DNA from: Hypericum androsaemum
Taxonomy: Eukaryota > Streptophyta > Magnoliopsida > Malpighiales > Hypericaceae
DNA length: 64,000 nt
Direction of reading: 5' to 3'
NCBI GenBank assembly: GCA_963995505.1
Contig: OZ023197.1
Location: 4,124,121-4,188,120, forward strand
Numbering within the stretch: the stretch's first letter is position 1; the number at the start of each line of letters is the position of its first letter. This document shows positions 9,879-21,351 of the stretch, one piece after another. A program made the translations under genes and the position numbers. Below the pieces are notes generated by a model. That model was given only the letters and a program-made list of their open reading frames with translations. It ran no database searches and was not told the DNA's origin.

Positions 9879-10333
9879 TGAAGGATTATCCACCCATGAT
9901 TATCCCATTAAATTAAATAAAAGATATTGGATATCTTTTAGTTTTAATTTAAATTAGAAAGGGATTTGGATTAGGAGAGTTTGTTATACGTAATAACTCT
10001 CCCACCCCCTTTTTCCTCCCAGAATTCTCTATTTATACGGAATAGGGGTTTTTACTCAAGAGAAAAGAGACAGAAAACACACACCAGAGAAAAAGAGACT
10101 TGTCTTTTTCTCTAGGAGACTCTCAAGGCTTTTAGGCGGTGAAACCGATCCCCGCTTCGTGTACGTGAGCGAGGACGACCAGTGACAAGCCTCCCTCGAT
10201 CCTGTGACATACCTCTCAAAGAACGAACTGCGCTACAAGAGGTAAACCTTTTCAATATGGCTATTTCGATTAATGATGTGTTCGTTAATTATATTGGTTT
10301 CGCATTAATTATGTATATGCATGAAAACCTTCA
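9879..10333 (+). repeat. 5' LTR of copia-1
   Basis: Direct repeat of 17571-18025. A TATA-like TATTTATA lies near 10030, about 30 bp before a GA-rich leader, which would fit the U3/R boundary. Seen from the minus strand, the outer end of this LTR supplies a false ATG in front of the interrupted transposase. Confidence 0.92.
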
Positions 10334-12383
10334 TTGGTATCAGAGCCGTATTGAGGTTTGTTCTAGTTAAATTCGTTTTTTGAAAAAGAAAATCGATTGT
10401 GTTGTTTTCTGTCAAAAATCGGATTTATTGTTCATGAAAAACCCTACTGTTGTCCTTGCGTGAATAAAAGGTAATAGTCTAGGGACTGAACTGCACTTGC
10501 TGAACCTATGCATGTTAACACGTTTTTGTACCTATTTGCACACGCGTATAAACTTTCGTATTGTTCTGAAATTATATATTCTACGCGAACAAAGGGCAAC
10601 GTCCTTATGTGCAAAAGCGTGAAAATCGGTGGGATTAAACTGATGTTTTCCCCAAAAATCCCCAAATCGGGGATGAACCCTAATTTTTCAATTGGGAGTT
10701 CTCGTCCCCAAATTTGACTCTGCTATCCTCGATAGCGAGCCACCGCCGATGTCAATCGATTCCCATCATCCACCGGCGACGAACCTCCGACTCCATGGTC
10801 ACCGGTGACCTCCGAAGATCGTCCAACCACGTCGGCTCAAAAACCCCGACGAACGAGATGAACAGTTGATGCTCCCTGGAGTATCGATTCGGTTCACAAC
10901 CGAAGAAGACGTTCTCGACAGACAAAAACCCAGATCGAGACGAACCCGATCGATGCAATTGTGACGGACAGACGAGTCAAGTTGACTCGGTCTGATTTTT
11001 GTCAAAATCGTTCGATGCGAGAAGAGGGTAAAAGATCTCGACTTCCCGGAGAATCAAAGCCATCGACCAGAGGTCGATGTTCTTCGATGGCAGATTCTTC
11101 TACCGGCGTCAACGACGAACTTGCCGAAATCCTCGCCGACAGCACCAAGGACAGAGATTGGCGATAAAAGCTCTCTGCCAAATATGCTGATTACGAATTG
11201 GGCCGTTTTTTGTGTAAAAACGGGTGTGCCATATGTTTTTCAATTTGGATCGAAGTCGTTTTTATTGGTGGGCCGAGAATTCCGGTGGGCTGATTTTTTT
11301 TTGGGATCTGATTTTAATAGAGTAATTCTGTTTTTTTTAATAAAAAAAAAACTTCTGGCCTTACGGGCCTGATTTCTACCCGGCCTGCTGACCTCGTTGA
11401 TCGGGTCAACGCGGACCTCCCAAATCAGACGCGGGCTTTTAGCCAATTGTCTAAGTCTCTGGCCCAATTTAGTCCACTCCAAATCGGATTTTAAAAGTCA
11501 GCAAGCCCGTGTTGACTATGTCTGATGGGCCCTCAAGTTTAAAATTTGTTGGGCCTAATTGAATAGAATATTGGTTTATTCAAAATAATATAAAAAAAAG
11601 GTTTTAAAGAAATCTTTTAACAAGGTGGTTTTAATAAAATTAATGTGGTAATTTTTTAAAGCCGTAATATTTTTTGAATATGTTCATAAAATATTTTTCC
11701 GTAATTTTTAAGTTTGGACACTAAAAATTATGGAAAATAACAAGACTTGTAAATCACGCAATAAAGCTCAAAAAGGTGTATATTCTTTATGTATATTGTC
11801 ATCATTATGATTAAAAAAAATTATGTTTTTTAATCTTATTGGGACTACTTAAGAGTTAACCCGATTCACTTGCATTATGATGCAAGTTCAAGACGGCATA
11901 TCGAACACCAAATGCGAAGCAAGATACTGAAGCGTCGTATCAGCCGGTGGGAACATAAAGATAATGTGAGAGTGCTTCTAGAGCACATTATTGCAGTTCA
12001 TAAGGAGATGCAAGAATGCGTGAATTTTATTTGTTTTCAGTCTTGTTGGAAGTTTTTTGAACTATGTGTTTAAGAACTTCGAGTATTTCTGTGGTTATTT
12101 GTTTTTGTTAAGACAATTCATGTTTACAATTGAATAAAATTTGTTTGTTTAATTGTTATTGTTACCACGTGAAATATCCACTTGTTTTACTATGCAAAGA
12201 ACTTTAACATTTAAAGTTTGAAATTAATTCTCGGAAGGTGAGGGGAAACATGTCCGTGACCTACTTCCATCCGAGAGTAATTAAAAATTTTATATTGCTT
12301 AAAGTTATAACCGCGTAGTAAATTTAATTGTATTGCTGAACAAATTCCTAACACGCAATATTTCTTTATAATTTCCTATAGAT
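10334..12383 (+). other. Long untranslated leader of copia-1
   Basis: About 2 kb separates the left LTR from the gag ATG. It starts with the primer binding site, is GC-richer near 10740-11170, and becomes AT-rich towards gag. Only short ORFs without recognisable domains are present. A packaging or translation-control role is possible but nothing in the sequence demonstrates it. Confidence 0.7.
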
Positions 12384-15300
12384 ATGTCGATTGCTTCCAA
12401 ATCCATCATCGCCGAGCTCAACAAGGACTTGAAGCTCAACGGCGATAATTATGACAACTGGAGCATGAAAATCCAGTATGTCCTGGAAGAACAGGAAGTT
12501 CTTGAGACCATTAATGTTATTATGGTCCAGCCTGAAGATGATCCAACTGCTCAGCATAGGCGTGACAAGGACGCCTATTTGGCTTGGAAGAAGAAGAACT
12601 CTACTGCTCGTCTCATCTTATTGAGCGCTATGATGGATGATATCACTAGGCAATTTCAAGCTTTCGAAAATGTAAAGGACCTATGGGATGCGCTTAAGGA
12701 CAAATTTGGGAAGATCTCCACCTCAAAACTGCGAGCTTTGACCATAAGGTTCGACACTTACAAGAAGCGTCCTGATCATACAATGAAGAAGCATCTTCGA
12801 GAAATGTCCAACATGATCAGTGAGCTGGTAGAAGCTAGCCATGTGCTTAGTGACGAGCAGAAGATCCAAGCTGTCATTCGTTCCCTTCCTGCAAATTGGG
12901 AACACATGAAGATGACCCTTACCCACGCTGATAATGTCAAGACATTTGATGACGTGGCCCGCCACCTTGAGCTGGAAGAGGATCGTCTACTTGCGATCAA
13001 AGTCCATCCTGAGGCGCATATGGCTGCTTCAAACTCAAAAGGTGGGAAAAGGAAGACGGTCTTGAAGGAAAAAGGCAATAAAAGCTGGGGAAACAAAAAG
13101 AGCAAAACTGAAAATTCTCCACCCGGGAAGAAGACTTCTGAGGGTAAGAAGAAGAGAATGGTTAACGTTTCTAAGGTGAAATGTTTTAACTGTCAGAAGA
13201 AGGGTCACTTTGCAAAAGATTGCAAAGAAGAAAAGAAGGTACATCCCTTTAACTCATGTGCGAGTGAATTGTATGTATCTAGTACTATCCTTCTAACTGA
13301 AAGTCAACCTTTGTGGGTGATTGATTCAGGAGCGACAGACCATGTGACGAAGGATCGTGATACCTTCGTCGAATTTCGACGTCTACCTGCTGGAGCAAAA
13401 TCTATCTATGTAGGCAATAATGCACGAGTAGAAGTCAAGGGCATGGGCACATGCAGATTGAGCCTACGTGGAGGACGTACCCTACTTCTACACGATGTGC
13501 TATACGCTCCAGAGATTCGTCGGAATTTAATTTCAGTTTCATTTTTAATGTCTCTTAGTTTTCGTTGGATATTTGAGAACAATTCCGTTCAGTTATTTTT
13601 GAAACATGTTTTTTATGGATCTGGTTATCAATCAAATGGTTTCTTAATTATGGATGTTGATCTGTTTGATTTACCTCGAACAAGTTTTTCCATGGTCACT
13701 ACCACGCCACCATCTCAGGATGATGTTGTGTTGTGGCATTCTAGATTAGGCCATATTGGTCAAGATCGCTTGAATCGTCTAGCTAAGGCAGGACTATTAG
13801 GTAACTTGGAAAAGGCTATCTTACCTACTTGCGAACGTTGTCTAGAAGGAAAATCAACTAGAAAACCATTTGGTAAGGGAACTAGAGCCGACTATCCGTT
13901 ACAATTAATCCATTCAGACATTTGTGGTCCAATGAATGTGAGGGCTAGGCATGGAGCCTATTATTTCATCACATTTATAGATGACTATAGCAGGTATGGT
14001 CTAATCTATTTGATTTCTCACAAGTCTAAAGCATTAAGTTGCTTCAAGACCTTCATGAATTTTGCTGAGAATCAATTAGAACGGAAGATCAAGGCCTTAC
14101 GAACAGATCGTGGTCGTGAGTATCTTTCCGATGAGTTTAAAACTCTATGTGATGAAAAAGGAATTGAACATCAGTTGTCCATTCCTCGCACACCTCAACA
14201 AAATGGGGTAGCAGAAAGAAGGAATAGGACTCTTCTAGACATGGTTAGATCTATGATGGCAGAAGCGAATTTACCAATATCATTTTATGGAGATGCACTC
14301 CTTACTGCCACATATGTTCTAAACCTTGTGCCCTCCAAGTCTGTCACTACCACCCCTTACGAATTGTGGACAGGTCGGAAGCCCGATCTAAGCTACTTAC
14401 GACCGTGGGGGTGTGCATCTTATGTCCATACTACCTCCAGTAATTTTGGCAAATTAGGACCGAGAGGTAAGAAGAGTATCTTCATTAGATACTCTGAAGT
14501 ATCAAAGGGATATGTGTTCGTGGGCGAACACGAAAATGGACAAGTGACAGAATTTGAATCACGAGATGTCACATTTTTGGAAAATGATTTTCCAAAATTG
14601 GGAGAGGTAAGTAAAGATCTTACCCTATATGAAACTGATGAGACAGAATCATCTGGATCGCTCCCTCCGAGTGGGAGAATAATGGAGGAGGAAGATCATG
14701 ATTTACCACCTCCAACTGATCCGAAAGTTCGTGATCCATATGATCATCATCTTAGTGGGAGTACAATTTCAAATTCCAGTGGGAGTATAGAAATTCGTAG
14801 AACTAAAAGAACAAGTATTCCACGCAGACGATTTGAGGTCGAAGGTGCGGAAGATGCTCTCTTGACATTTACAGATAATGATACAAGTGAGATTCTTTTA
14901 GCTATCCTACAAGATGATAATGAACCTGAGAATGTCTCTGATGCTTTATCATCTCCCGAGAAGAGTGAATGGGCTAAAGAAATAGAGGAAGAGATGGCTT
15001 CCATGAAGAAAAATCATGTTTGGGAACTGGTTGACCTGCCTGAAGGGCGTAGGGCAATTGGGAATAAATGGATTCTCAAAATTAAGCGAAAAGCAGATGG
15101 TAGTATCGAAAGGTACAAAGCCCGCTTAGTTACCCAAGGATTCACACAGAGGAAAGGGATTGACTATGATGAGACTTTCTCACCTGTTGTAAGATCCACG
15201 TCCATCAGGATTATTCTGGCTATGGTGGCAAATATGGACCTTGAGCTACATCAAATGGATGTTAAGACTGCTTTTCTATATGGAGAATTGGATGAAGAAA

Positions 15301-16483
15301 TCTATATGGTTCAACCAGAGGGTTACATCCAAAAAGGCAGCGAACGTAAAGTTTGCAAATTGATGAGATCAATTTATGGCCTAAAACAGTCTTCTAGACA
15401 GTGGTTCATTCATTTTCATAACACTATCATGTCGTATAATTTTAAAATGATAGACGAAGACCATTGTGTCTATATTAAACACTCAGGTAAAAAGTTTGTC
15501 ATGATTACATTGTATGTAGATGACATACTATTGGCTGGAAATGACTTGGGATATCTTAACGAGCTCAAAGCTTGGTTTTCGTCCAACTTTGAAATGAAAG
15601 ATATGGGAGAAGCTGATTACGTGCTCGGAATTAAGATTTTGAGGAATCGTTCGAAGAGGCTATTGTCTCTTTCTCAAGAACATATATCCGTAAAGTAGTA
15701 GAACGGTTCAACAGTAATGACAGTAATCCCAGATATGTCCCAATTGTCAAAGGTCATAATCTGAACAAAGAAATGTGTCCAAAAACAGCTCAGCAGAAAC
15801 AGGATATGATGAATGTCCCTTATGCTAATGCGGTGGGTTGTCTCATGTATGCAATGTTGTGTACAAGGCCAGATATCTGCTACGCTGTTGGGATAGTAAG
15901 CAGATACCAATCTAATCCAGGAAGAACACATTGGAAAGCAGTCAAGGGAATTATGAAGTACTTGAATACGACTGCAGAATACTCACTGTGTTATCAAGGT
16001 CAAGACCTAACGCTGAAAGGGTACACTGATGCCGATTGGGCAGGAGATGTGGACGAGAAGAAATCCACATCCGGATATGTCTTCTTGCTAGGCGGGGGTG
16101 CTATTTCATGGAGTAGCAAGAAACAGACGTGCGTCTCCCTGTCAACTATGGAAGCTGAATATGTTGCTTCTGCAGCTGCTGTGCAAGAAGCAGTATGGTT
16201 GAAGAGGTTCTTAAACCATTTATCCCTAACCAGCGTAAGAGAACCAGTGAGCTTATTTTGCGACAATCAAGCTGCGATAGCTTATGCTAAGAATCCTATA
16301 TTTCATAGCAGAGCAAAGCATATTGATATCAAGTATCACTTTGTTAGAGATATGGTTGCGTGTAAGGAAGTGAGCATAACACATATACCTACACAGGATA
16401 TGATAGCAGATCCGATGACTAAAGGCCTATCTAGAGATATTTTTGTGAAACATGTAAGGTCCCAGGGTTTGCGAAGATGTTAG
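12384..16483 (+). CDS. copia-1 gag-pol polyprotein with one frameshift
   Basis: The first frame runs 12384-15698 (1104 codons) and the second 15773-16483 (236 codons). Domains: gag with a zinc knuckle CFNCQKKGHFAKDC near residue 267, aspartic protease with DSGATDH near 313, pre-integrase LWHSRLGH near 450, integrase with FIDDYSRYG, LRTDRGREY and NGVAERRNR (about 510-660), and reverse transcriptase from about 862 with YVDDILLAG near 1043. The second frame is RNase H, with GYTDADWAGD, STMEAEYVA and KHIDIKYHFVRD. The break near 15680-15695 looks like loss of a single base, after which reading continues in another frame. It separates RNase H from the rest and probably leaves the copy non-autonomous. 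The start is supported by the copia gag opening (LNGDNYDNWSMKI). Confidence 0.93.
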
Positions 16484-17570
16484 TGTATGCTCGCTCATAT
16501 TGTAATGAATTTGTTATTCAATAAAAGTAAAGTTGTTTCAGCAATACATATTGTGTGAATGTTATTTTGGTAACATTTACTTAAATGCATGTCGGACAGA
16601 AAAGTAGCCCACTCACACGGGTGTTTACCTCAGTGGGAGTCAATAGGTTGATTCTTGATTGAGATGAGGCAGTTTTAGGACATCATTCGAGTGCCTGTTC
16701 TAAAATATGAATACTGTCTTGCTTAACTACAAGAAAGGGATTTGTTAAAGTGCAAGATTATTGATGGTGCATGCAATATATGCTGCATTAAATAAGTTCT
16801 CAGAACTTATTAGGATTATACGGAATCCAATGGTAAGAAATAAGTGGAACTTACCATAATTCTGTCTTGATATCCTGGAGTAGTCTTTGGGTAGACTAAA
16901 GCCATTGTTCGTGAACATAGAGGCTGATAATCTAGTATGGTGTTTTAGTGAGAGACATGCGCTCCTTTTGAAGGAAAGAACATCATAACACATGGTTCGT
17001 GTCATGTGTGCTTTACGACCTTTTGGATGGGAAATCAATTTATTAAAAAGTGATTTCAATTTCTCTAATGTGAGACTAACTCTAAAAACTATGGTTTCCG
17101 GAAATCTACCCTTAGGATCCTTAACGTATTTTGGAAGTATGATTCAGTGCCGCTAGCTTGGAAAGTCTTTAAAGGGTCATGGTTATGATTCGACCTGGCA
17201 AGGCTAACTGGAAAAGCTGGCTGGATCATGATGGAAGAAATATCATTAAAGGAGAAGGTTCTCTATCGATCACATTCTAGAAGCTTCGTGGTTCACTGGC
17301 ATGCCTATTGTGTTGAGAGCAATACAATAGTGAACACGAATAGATTATTTCAGAAATCACATGTGAGAAACAATGATTGTGAGATAAGACCTAGGGTAAT
17401 GCATACTATATACGATGGAGGTGCTAATCGAGATGCTATCATCCAAGTGGCCACTATGTGCTCTTGGGTTTAGCTGAGTGCACTCGATGTATGCTGGTCG
17501 CACGGCCTATCTGCCAAACGCGAAAATGAGAGAATAGATTGATTATGGTCAATCATGTGTGAGTGGGAGA
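16484..17570 (+). other. 3' noncoding region of copia-1
   Basis: This stretch between the pol stop and the right LTR holds no domain-bearing ORF. It ends in the polypurine tract GAGTGGGAGA just before 17571. The beginning, with a possible AATAAAAG near 16520, reads like a former 3' UTR. Confidence 0.7.
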
Positions 17571-18025
17571 TGAAGGATTATCCACCCATGATTATCCCAT
17601 TAAATTAAATAAAAGATATTGGATATCTTTTAGTTTTAATTTAAATTCGAAAGGGATTTGGATTAGGAGAGTTTGTTATACGTAATAACTCTCCCACCCC
17701 CTTTTTCCTCCCAGAATTCTCTATTTATACGGAATAGGGGTTTTTACTCAAGAGAAAAGAGACAGAAAACACACACCAGAGAAAAAGAGACGTGTCTTTT
17801 TCTCTAGGAGACTCTCAAGGCTTTTAGGCGGTGAAACTGATCCCCGCTTCGTGTACGTGAGCGAGGACGACCAGTGACAAGCCTCCCTCGATCCTGTGAC
17901 ATACCTCTCGAAGAACGAACTGCGCTACAAGAGGTAAACCTTTTCGATATGGCTATTTCGATTAATGATGTGTTCGTTAATTATATTGGTTTCGCATTAA
18001 TTATGTATATGCATGAAAACCTTCA
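17571..18025 (+). repeat. 3' LTR of copia-1
   Basis: Same length as the 5' LTR, with about five substitutions (for example near 17647, 17791 and 17838). It ends CTTCA directly before the second GGACC target copy. Confidence 0.93.
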
Positions 18026-18030
18026 GGACC

Positions 18031-18198
18031 TATTGGGATCTTTTTGTTAACTTTTTTCCGCAAGATATTGTATCTAACAAATGCTGCATGAAACTTCAAC
18101 TTCTCTTTCCCACCACCTTGGTTATCAAAACCGGTTTCATTGTTGTTGAAAATTACTCCATCGTATTTCAACTTTATTCTTATAACCCGGTTAGCCAT
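18031..18198 (-). pseudogene. N-terminal segment of the MULE transposase, cut off by copia-1
   Basis: An ATG at 18198 on the minus strand opens a frame reading MANRVIRIKLKYDGVIF and continuing to an IGP at the GGACC target site. Removing the copia element and one target copy would join this to NEEFGPLIFRCPF at 9873. This is the expected N-terminus of a MuDR-type transposase and places the gene start about 1 kb from the right end of the MULE. Confidence 0.8.
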
Positions 18199-18339
18199 TA
18201 TGAATACTACAACAAAAGAAAACAGTATGCAATTCTATATTAGCAACAAAAAACATAATTTATATTAACGAAAATATGATATAAACATACATTCTTCTCC
18301 ATCAATTTTTTGGTCACACCACCTTAAGAACCAGATGAA

Positions 18340-18510
18340 ATTTAATCGGACTGGCAGGGTGGTCACTTTTTGTACTCGACCATCCGGAATTTACCAAGAA
18401 AAAATTCACAATCTGACCGGTCGTTCTGGTCAGATTGGTCAAACTAACCAGACCAGTCCGACCGACCCGACCGGTCCGACCCATTAAACCGGTCTGGCCA
18501 TTGGGGTTGG
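18340..18510 (+). repeat. Right subterminal cluster of GACCGGTCCGACC motifs
   Basis: The stretch is packed with variants of GACCGGTCGGACC, GGTCAGATTGGTC and CCGGTCTGGCC and mirrors the cluster at 2636-2850. It lies between the transposase start and the right inverted repeat, so it may act both as promoter DNA and as transposase-binding sequence. That role is inferred. Confidence 0.6.
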
Positions 18511-18529
18511 TCAGTTTATAAAATCCGCA

Positions 18530-18760
18530 CACCCACAAAATTTTAAACAATCAGATATCACACTCAAAAAATAGAAGAAATTAATAATTTCAAAGCTAAA
18601 ATATACTAATTATTTTTAATTAATGAACAAACTTTACATATATACACCCATAAAATTTTAAACAATCAGATATCACACTCAAAAAATAGAAGGAATTAAT
18701 AATTTCAAAGCTAAAATATACTAATTATTTTTAATTAATGAACAAACTCTACATATATAC
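18530..18760 (+). repeat. Tandem duplication, 115-bp unit x2
   Basis: 18530-18644 and 18645-18760 are nearly identical (CACCCACAAAATTTTAAACA against CACCCATAAAATTTTAAACA at their starts). Only a few substitutions separate them, so the duplication is recent. It is AT-rich and noncoding. Confidence 0.9.
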
Positions 18761-18988
18761 CAAAATATTAAAGTAAATTAATTTACCTGGTTTTGGGCAG
18801 GGTCTTCTATGGTATGCAGGACGTCTTCGTATGGATGACAAAAGGCTTCTGCGAGGTATCCATTATATAGGCCATATGATCGACCAAGATTTGACCAAAA
18901 AAGTCGGATCTTGGACCAATATGATATATTCGACAAAAAATGTCAGATCTTGGTCATATCTGAAATCTCCTATTCAGATTTCAGATAT

Positions 18989-19177
18989 GGTTTATCGACC
19001 AAGATCCGACAAAAACGGTCGGATCTTGGTCATCCGACAAAAAAAGTCAGATCTTGGTCCAAGATCCGACTTTTTTCGGCGTCCGTGCCACGTGGACACC
19101 GTCCCCGCAATACTTTCAAATCGGACGCTTTTTTCACAAAAAATGGTGAATAGTAACACCATTCAGAAAAAAAACCC
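18989..19177 (-). repeat. MULE right terminal inverted repeat
   Basis: Reverse complement of the outer part of 1988-2260. It lacks the extra palindromic module of the left end. Just inside it, 18957-18989 forms a separate perfect hairpin with a 13-bp stem (ATATCTGAAATC and its complement). Confidence 0.9.
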
Positions 19178-19186
19178 GCCAACGCG
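19178..19186. repeat. 9-bp target-site duplication of the MULE (right copy)
   Basis: Exact second copy of GCCAACGCG from 1979-1987. Confidence 0.9.
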
Positions 19187-19260
19187 AAGCACGAGGATAA
19201 TTTGACTAATTTTCCAAAAGGGGGTTTATTTCCCCGACAATTTCCTGAATGGGGTTGTCA

Positions 19261-20445
19261 GGGATGTTTTCCTTGTCTGGGGTCGAGCCAGAAACCGCTC
19301 AGCGGGGAGCGTTTTTTGTTTTGCCAAAAACCGCTCCACGGGGAGCGTTTTTTGGTTTACCAAAAACAACTCCACCGGGAGCGTTTTTTGGTTTGCCAAA
19401 AAACTGCTCCGCAATTTTAAATAAGCACTCTAATCAACCAATCTACAATAGCCTATTGACTTATAACTTTGTAATAAATAATATATTACATATATACTAT
19501 TTCTATGAAATATGTAATATATTACATAAATACATATTTATATAAAATAATATTTATTACATAAATACGTACTTATGAAATACATATTTATGTAATATAT
19601 TATCTATATTTATGTAATATATTATTATTTATGTATATTATATATATTTGTATTTATGTAATATATTATTTATTAAATAAATATATATTTATGAAATACA
19701 TATTTATGAAATATATTATTTTTAAATAAATACGTATTTCATAAATATATTTATGAAATATATTATTTATTAAATAAATATGTACTTATGAAATATGTAT
19801 TTATGAAATAAGTCTTTTTTTGTATTTAGCTGGGTGTATTATATTACGAAATTAGTTGTTCATATTAACTTCAAGATATAATTTTTTATTTGGAGTTACT
19901 TTTTCATTGCAACCTTATCAAAGGGAATTCCAAAATATTATTATTTTTAATAAACATTACTTCCTCTTTATTTTTAATAAACAAGTTGTATAATGGTTAA
20001 GACCGGGTTCTGTTTTAAATGGGACAATTAAATTGGTAAAAAAAGAAAACGCTCCCGACTGAGCGATTTTTGGCAAAAAAGAAAACGCTCCCGGCGGAGC
20101 GATTTTTGGCAAAAAAGAAAATGTTTTTGGCAAAACAAAAAACGCTCCCGGCGGAGCGGTTTTTGGCAAAACAAAATTATTGGCAAAACAAAAAAGCTGA
20201 GCGGCTTTTGGTAAAAAAAAAAAATGTTTATTACAAAGTTATAAGTCAATAGGCTATTGTAGATTGGTTGGTTAGAGTGCTTATTTAAAATTGCGGAGCG
20301 GTTTTTGGCAAACCAAAAAACACTCCCCGTGGAGCGGTTTTTGGCAAAACAAAAAATACGCTGCCCGAGCAGCGATTTTTGGCAAAACAAAAATGCTCCC
20401 CGCTGGGCGATTTCTGGCTCGACCCCAGACAAGGAAAACATCTCC
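19261..20445. mobile_element. Nonautonomous inverted-repeat element of about 1.2 kb
   Basis: The left arm (19261-19480) and right arm (about 20225-20445) are inverted copies: GATGTTTTCCTTGTCTGGGG and GAGCCAG on the left recur complemented on the right, as do AAGCACTCTAATCAACCAAT and ACAATAGCCTATTGACTTAT. The arms contain a module GGAGCGTTTTTTGGTTTGCC repeated three to five times, itself palindromic around GCTCC...GGAGC. The right arm has a further run of modules at 20040-20210. No transposase is coded. I could not find a convincing target duplication, so the exact ends and the family (MULE-derived MITE is likely) are uncertain. Confidence 0.75.
19480..19830 (+). repeat. AT-rich array of TATTTATGAAATA/TAATATATTA modules
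   Basis: The centre of the inverted-repeat element is an array of short modules (ATATTTATGAAATA, TACGTACTTATGAAATA, TAATATATTATT) with palindromic cores. Base composition is almost pure A+T. Confidence 0.8.
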
Positions 20446-20599
20446 TTACCCGGATAATTTTTCCCCCACAAAAGGGTGAAAGCCGTCAGCAGCTCATGAT
20501 TGGTGACATGCATTTCCAAGAGGATTGCGATGACGTCAGGAAGATTTTTTTTCGTAAAATTATAAATTTAGTACATATTTTTTAATTATTTTAATTTCT

Positions 20600-21051
20600 T
20601 TTCTTCCTAGTATATATAGGATACATGTAAATATTAATTGGTAAGTGTGAATACACCAATAATTTCCACTGTTGAGCTCTCCTTCTTCAACATCTAATTT
20701 ATGCCGTTGTTGAAGGCTTTGAGCTTGTTTTTCAATATGGTATCAGAGCTTTAAAAGCTCTCTTCTCCCTTCCGCATCTCTTATCCTTAAGCCACTTCAA
20801 TGGTGGAACCCCTGAAGAGAGTCCGGCTGAAGTTTTAGTGACTCCTCTATTGAACGAAAAGAACTATCACCCACGGGTTTGTGCCATGAGCTAGTCATTG
20901 GAGTCGAAGAACAAGCTCTTGATTGTAGATCGCTCCATTTCTATCCCAGGCAAGGCTGATCCTCTCTTCGCCTCTGGAAAAGATGCAACGCACTAGTGGG
21001 AAAGGCACAAGTATGTCATCTGGTTTGATTCTGTAGTAGATATATGGGATC
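20600..21051 (+). pseudogene. Copia gag remnant (copia-3), left part
   Basis: A primer binding site TGGTATCAGAGCT at 20738 follows a plausible LTR end. Downstream, broken frames read like the start of a plant copia gag: LNEKNYHP, an SLESKNKL-like block and a WERHKYVIWFDS-like block, with several stops. The sequence breaks at GGATC (21047-21051), where copia-2 inserted, and resumes at 37772. The left edge is not determined. Confidence 0.65.
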
Positions 21052-21296
21052 TAATGGAGGTTCTAGAAGCAGATCAACCAGCCAATCACAAGCATGATTC
21101 TCGGGCCTGAATTACAGCTAATCAATATCAGATCATGGCAGTTACGATCTCCAGCTCAGGACCAGATTCTTGCCTAATGTGAATCCCAGATTTTATGCTC
21201 TTGAATGATCCTGTCAGTTAATGAAAAGCTGTGTATAAATTGTACATGATGTATACGATTCTAATCAAGCAATACAAGTAAGATTTAACTTCTTCA
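21052..21296 (+). repeat. 5' LTR of copia-2
   Basis: Direct repeat of 37522-37766. A TATAAATTG near 21234 is a possible TATA element close to the 3' end of the LTR. Confidence 0.9.
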
Positions 21297-21351
21297 TGGT
21301 ATAAGAGCCATATCTCTAAAGAGAAAAAAAAAATTTCCCTCCTTCGTCCCA

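Larger units (their letters stand above)
9879..18025 (+). mobile_element. Tork-like Ty1/copia LTR retrotransposon (copia-1)
   Basis: The 455-bp LTRs (9879-10333 and 17571-18025) begin TGAAGGATTATCC and end AAACCTTCA. By eye they differ at about five positions, roughly 1 percent, so the insertion is recent. A TGGTATCAGAGCC primer binding site follows the left LTR at 10335, and a GAGTGGGAGA purine tract precedes the right LTR. The order gag, protease, integrase, reverse transcriptase, RNase H is that of copia. One frameshift in pol is the only clear lesion. Lineage placement (Tork, near Tnt1) is from motif similarity only. Confidence 0.95.
1988..19177. mobile_element. Mutator-like element (MULE) with plant mobile domain gene, OB-fold gene and MuDR transposase
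   Basis: The ends are inverted repeats starting GGTTTTTTTT and finishing AAAAAAACCC, flanked by an exact 9-bp duplication. Inside are a plus-strand plant mobile domain gene (3004-5852), a minus-strand OB-fold gene (6260-7397) and a minus-strand MuDR-type transposase (7447 to 18198, split by a copia insertion). Without the nested copia the element is about 9 kb. The two gene blocks converge on about 5853-6259. Transposase and mobile domain genes both carry stops and frameshifts, so this copy is probably immobile unless a relative supplies transposase. MULEs carrying plant mobile domain genes are a known class; the OB-fold partner is not one I recognise from that class. Confidence 0.88.
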
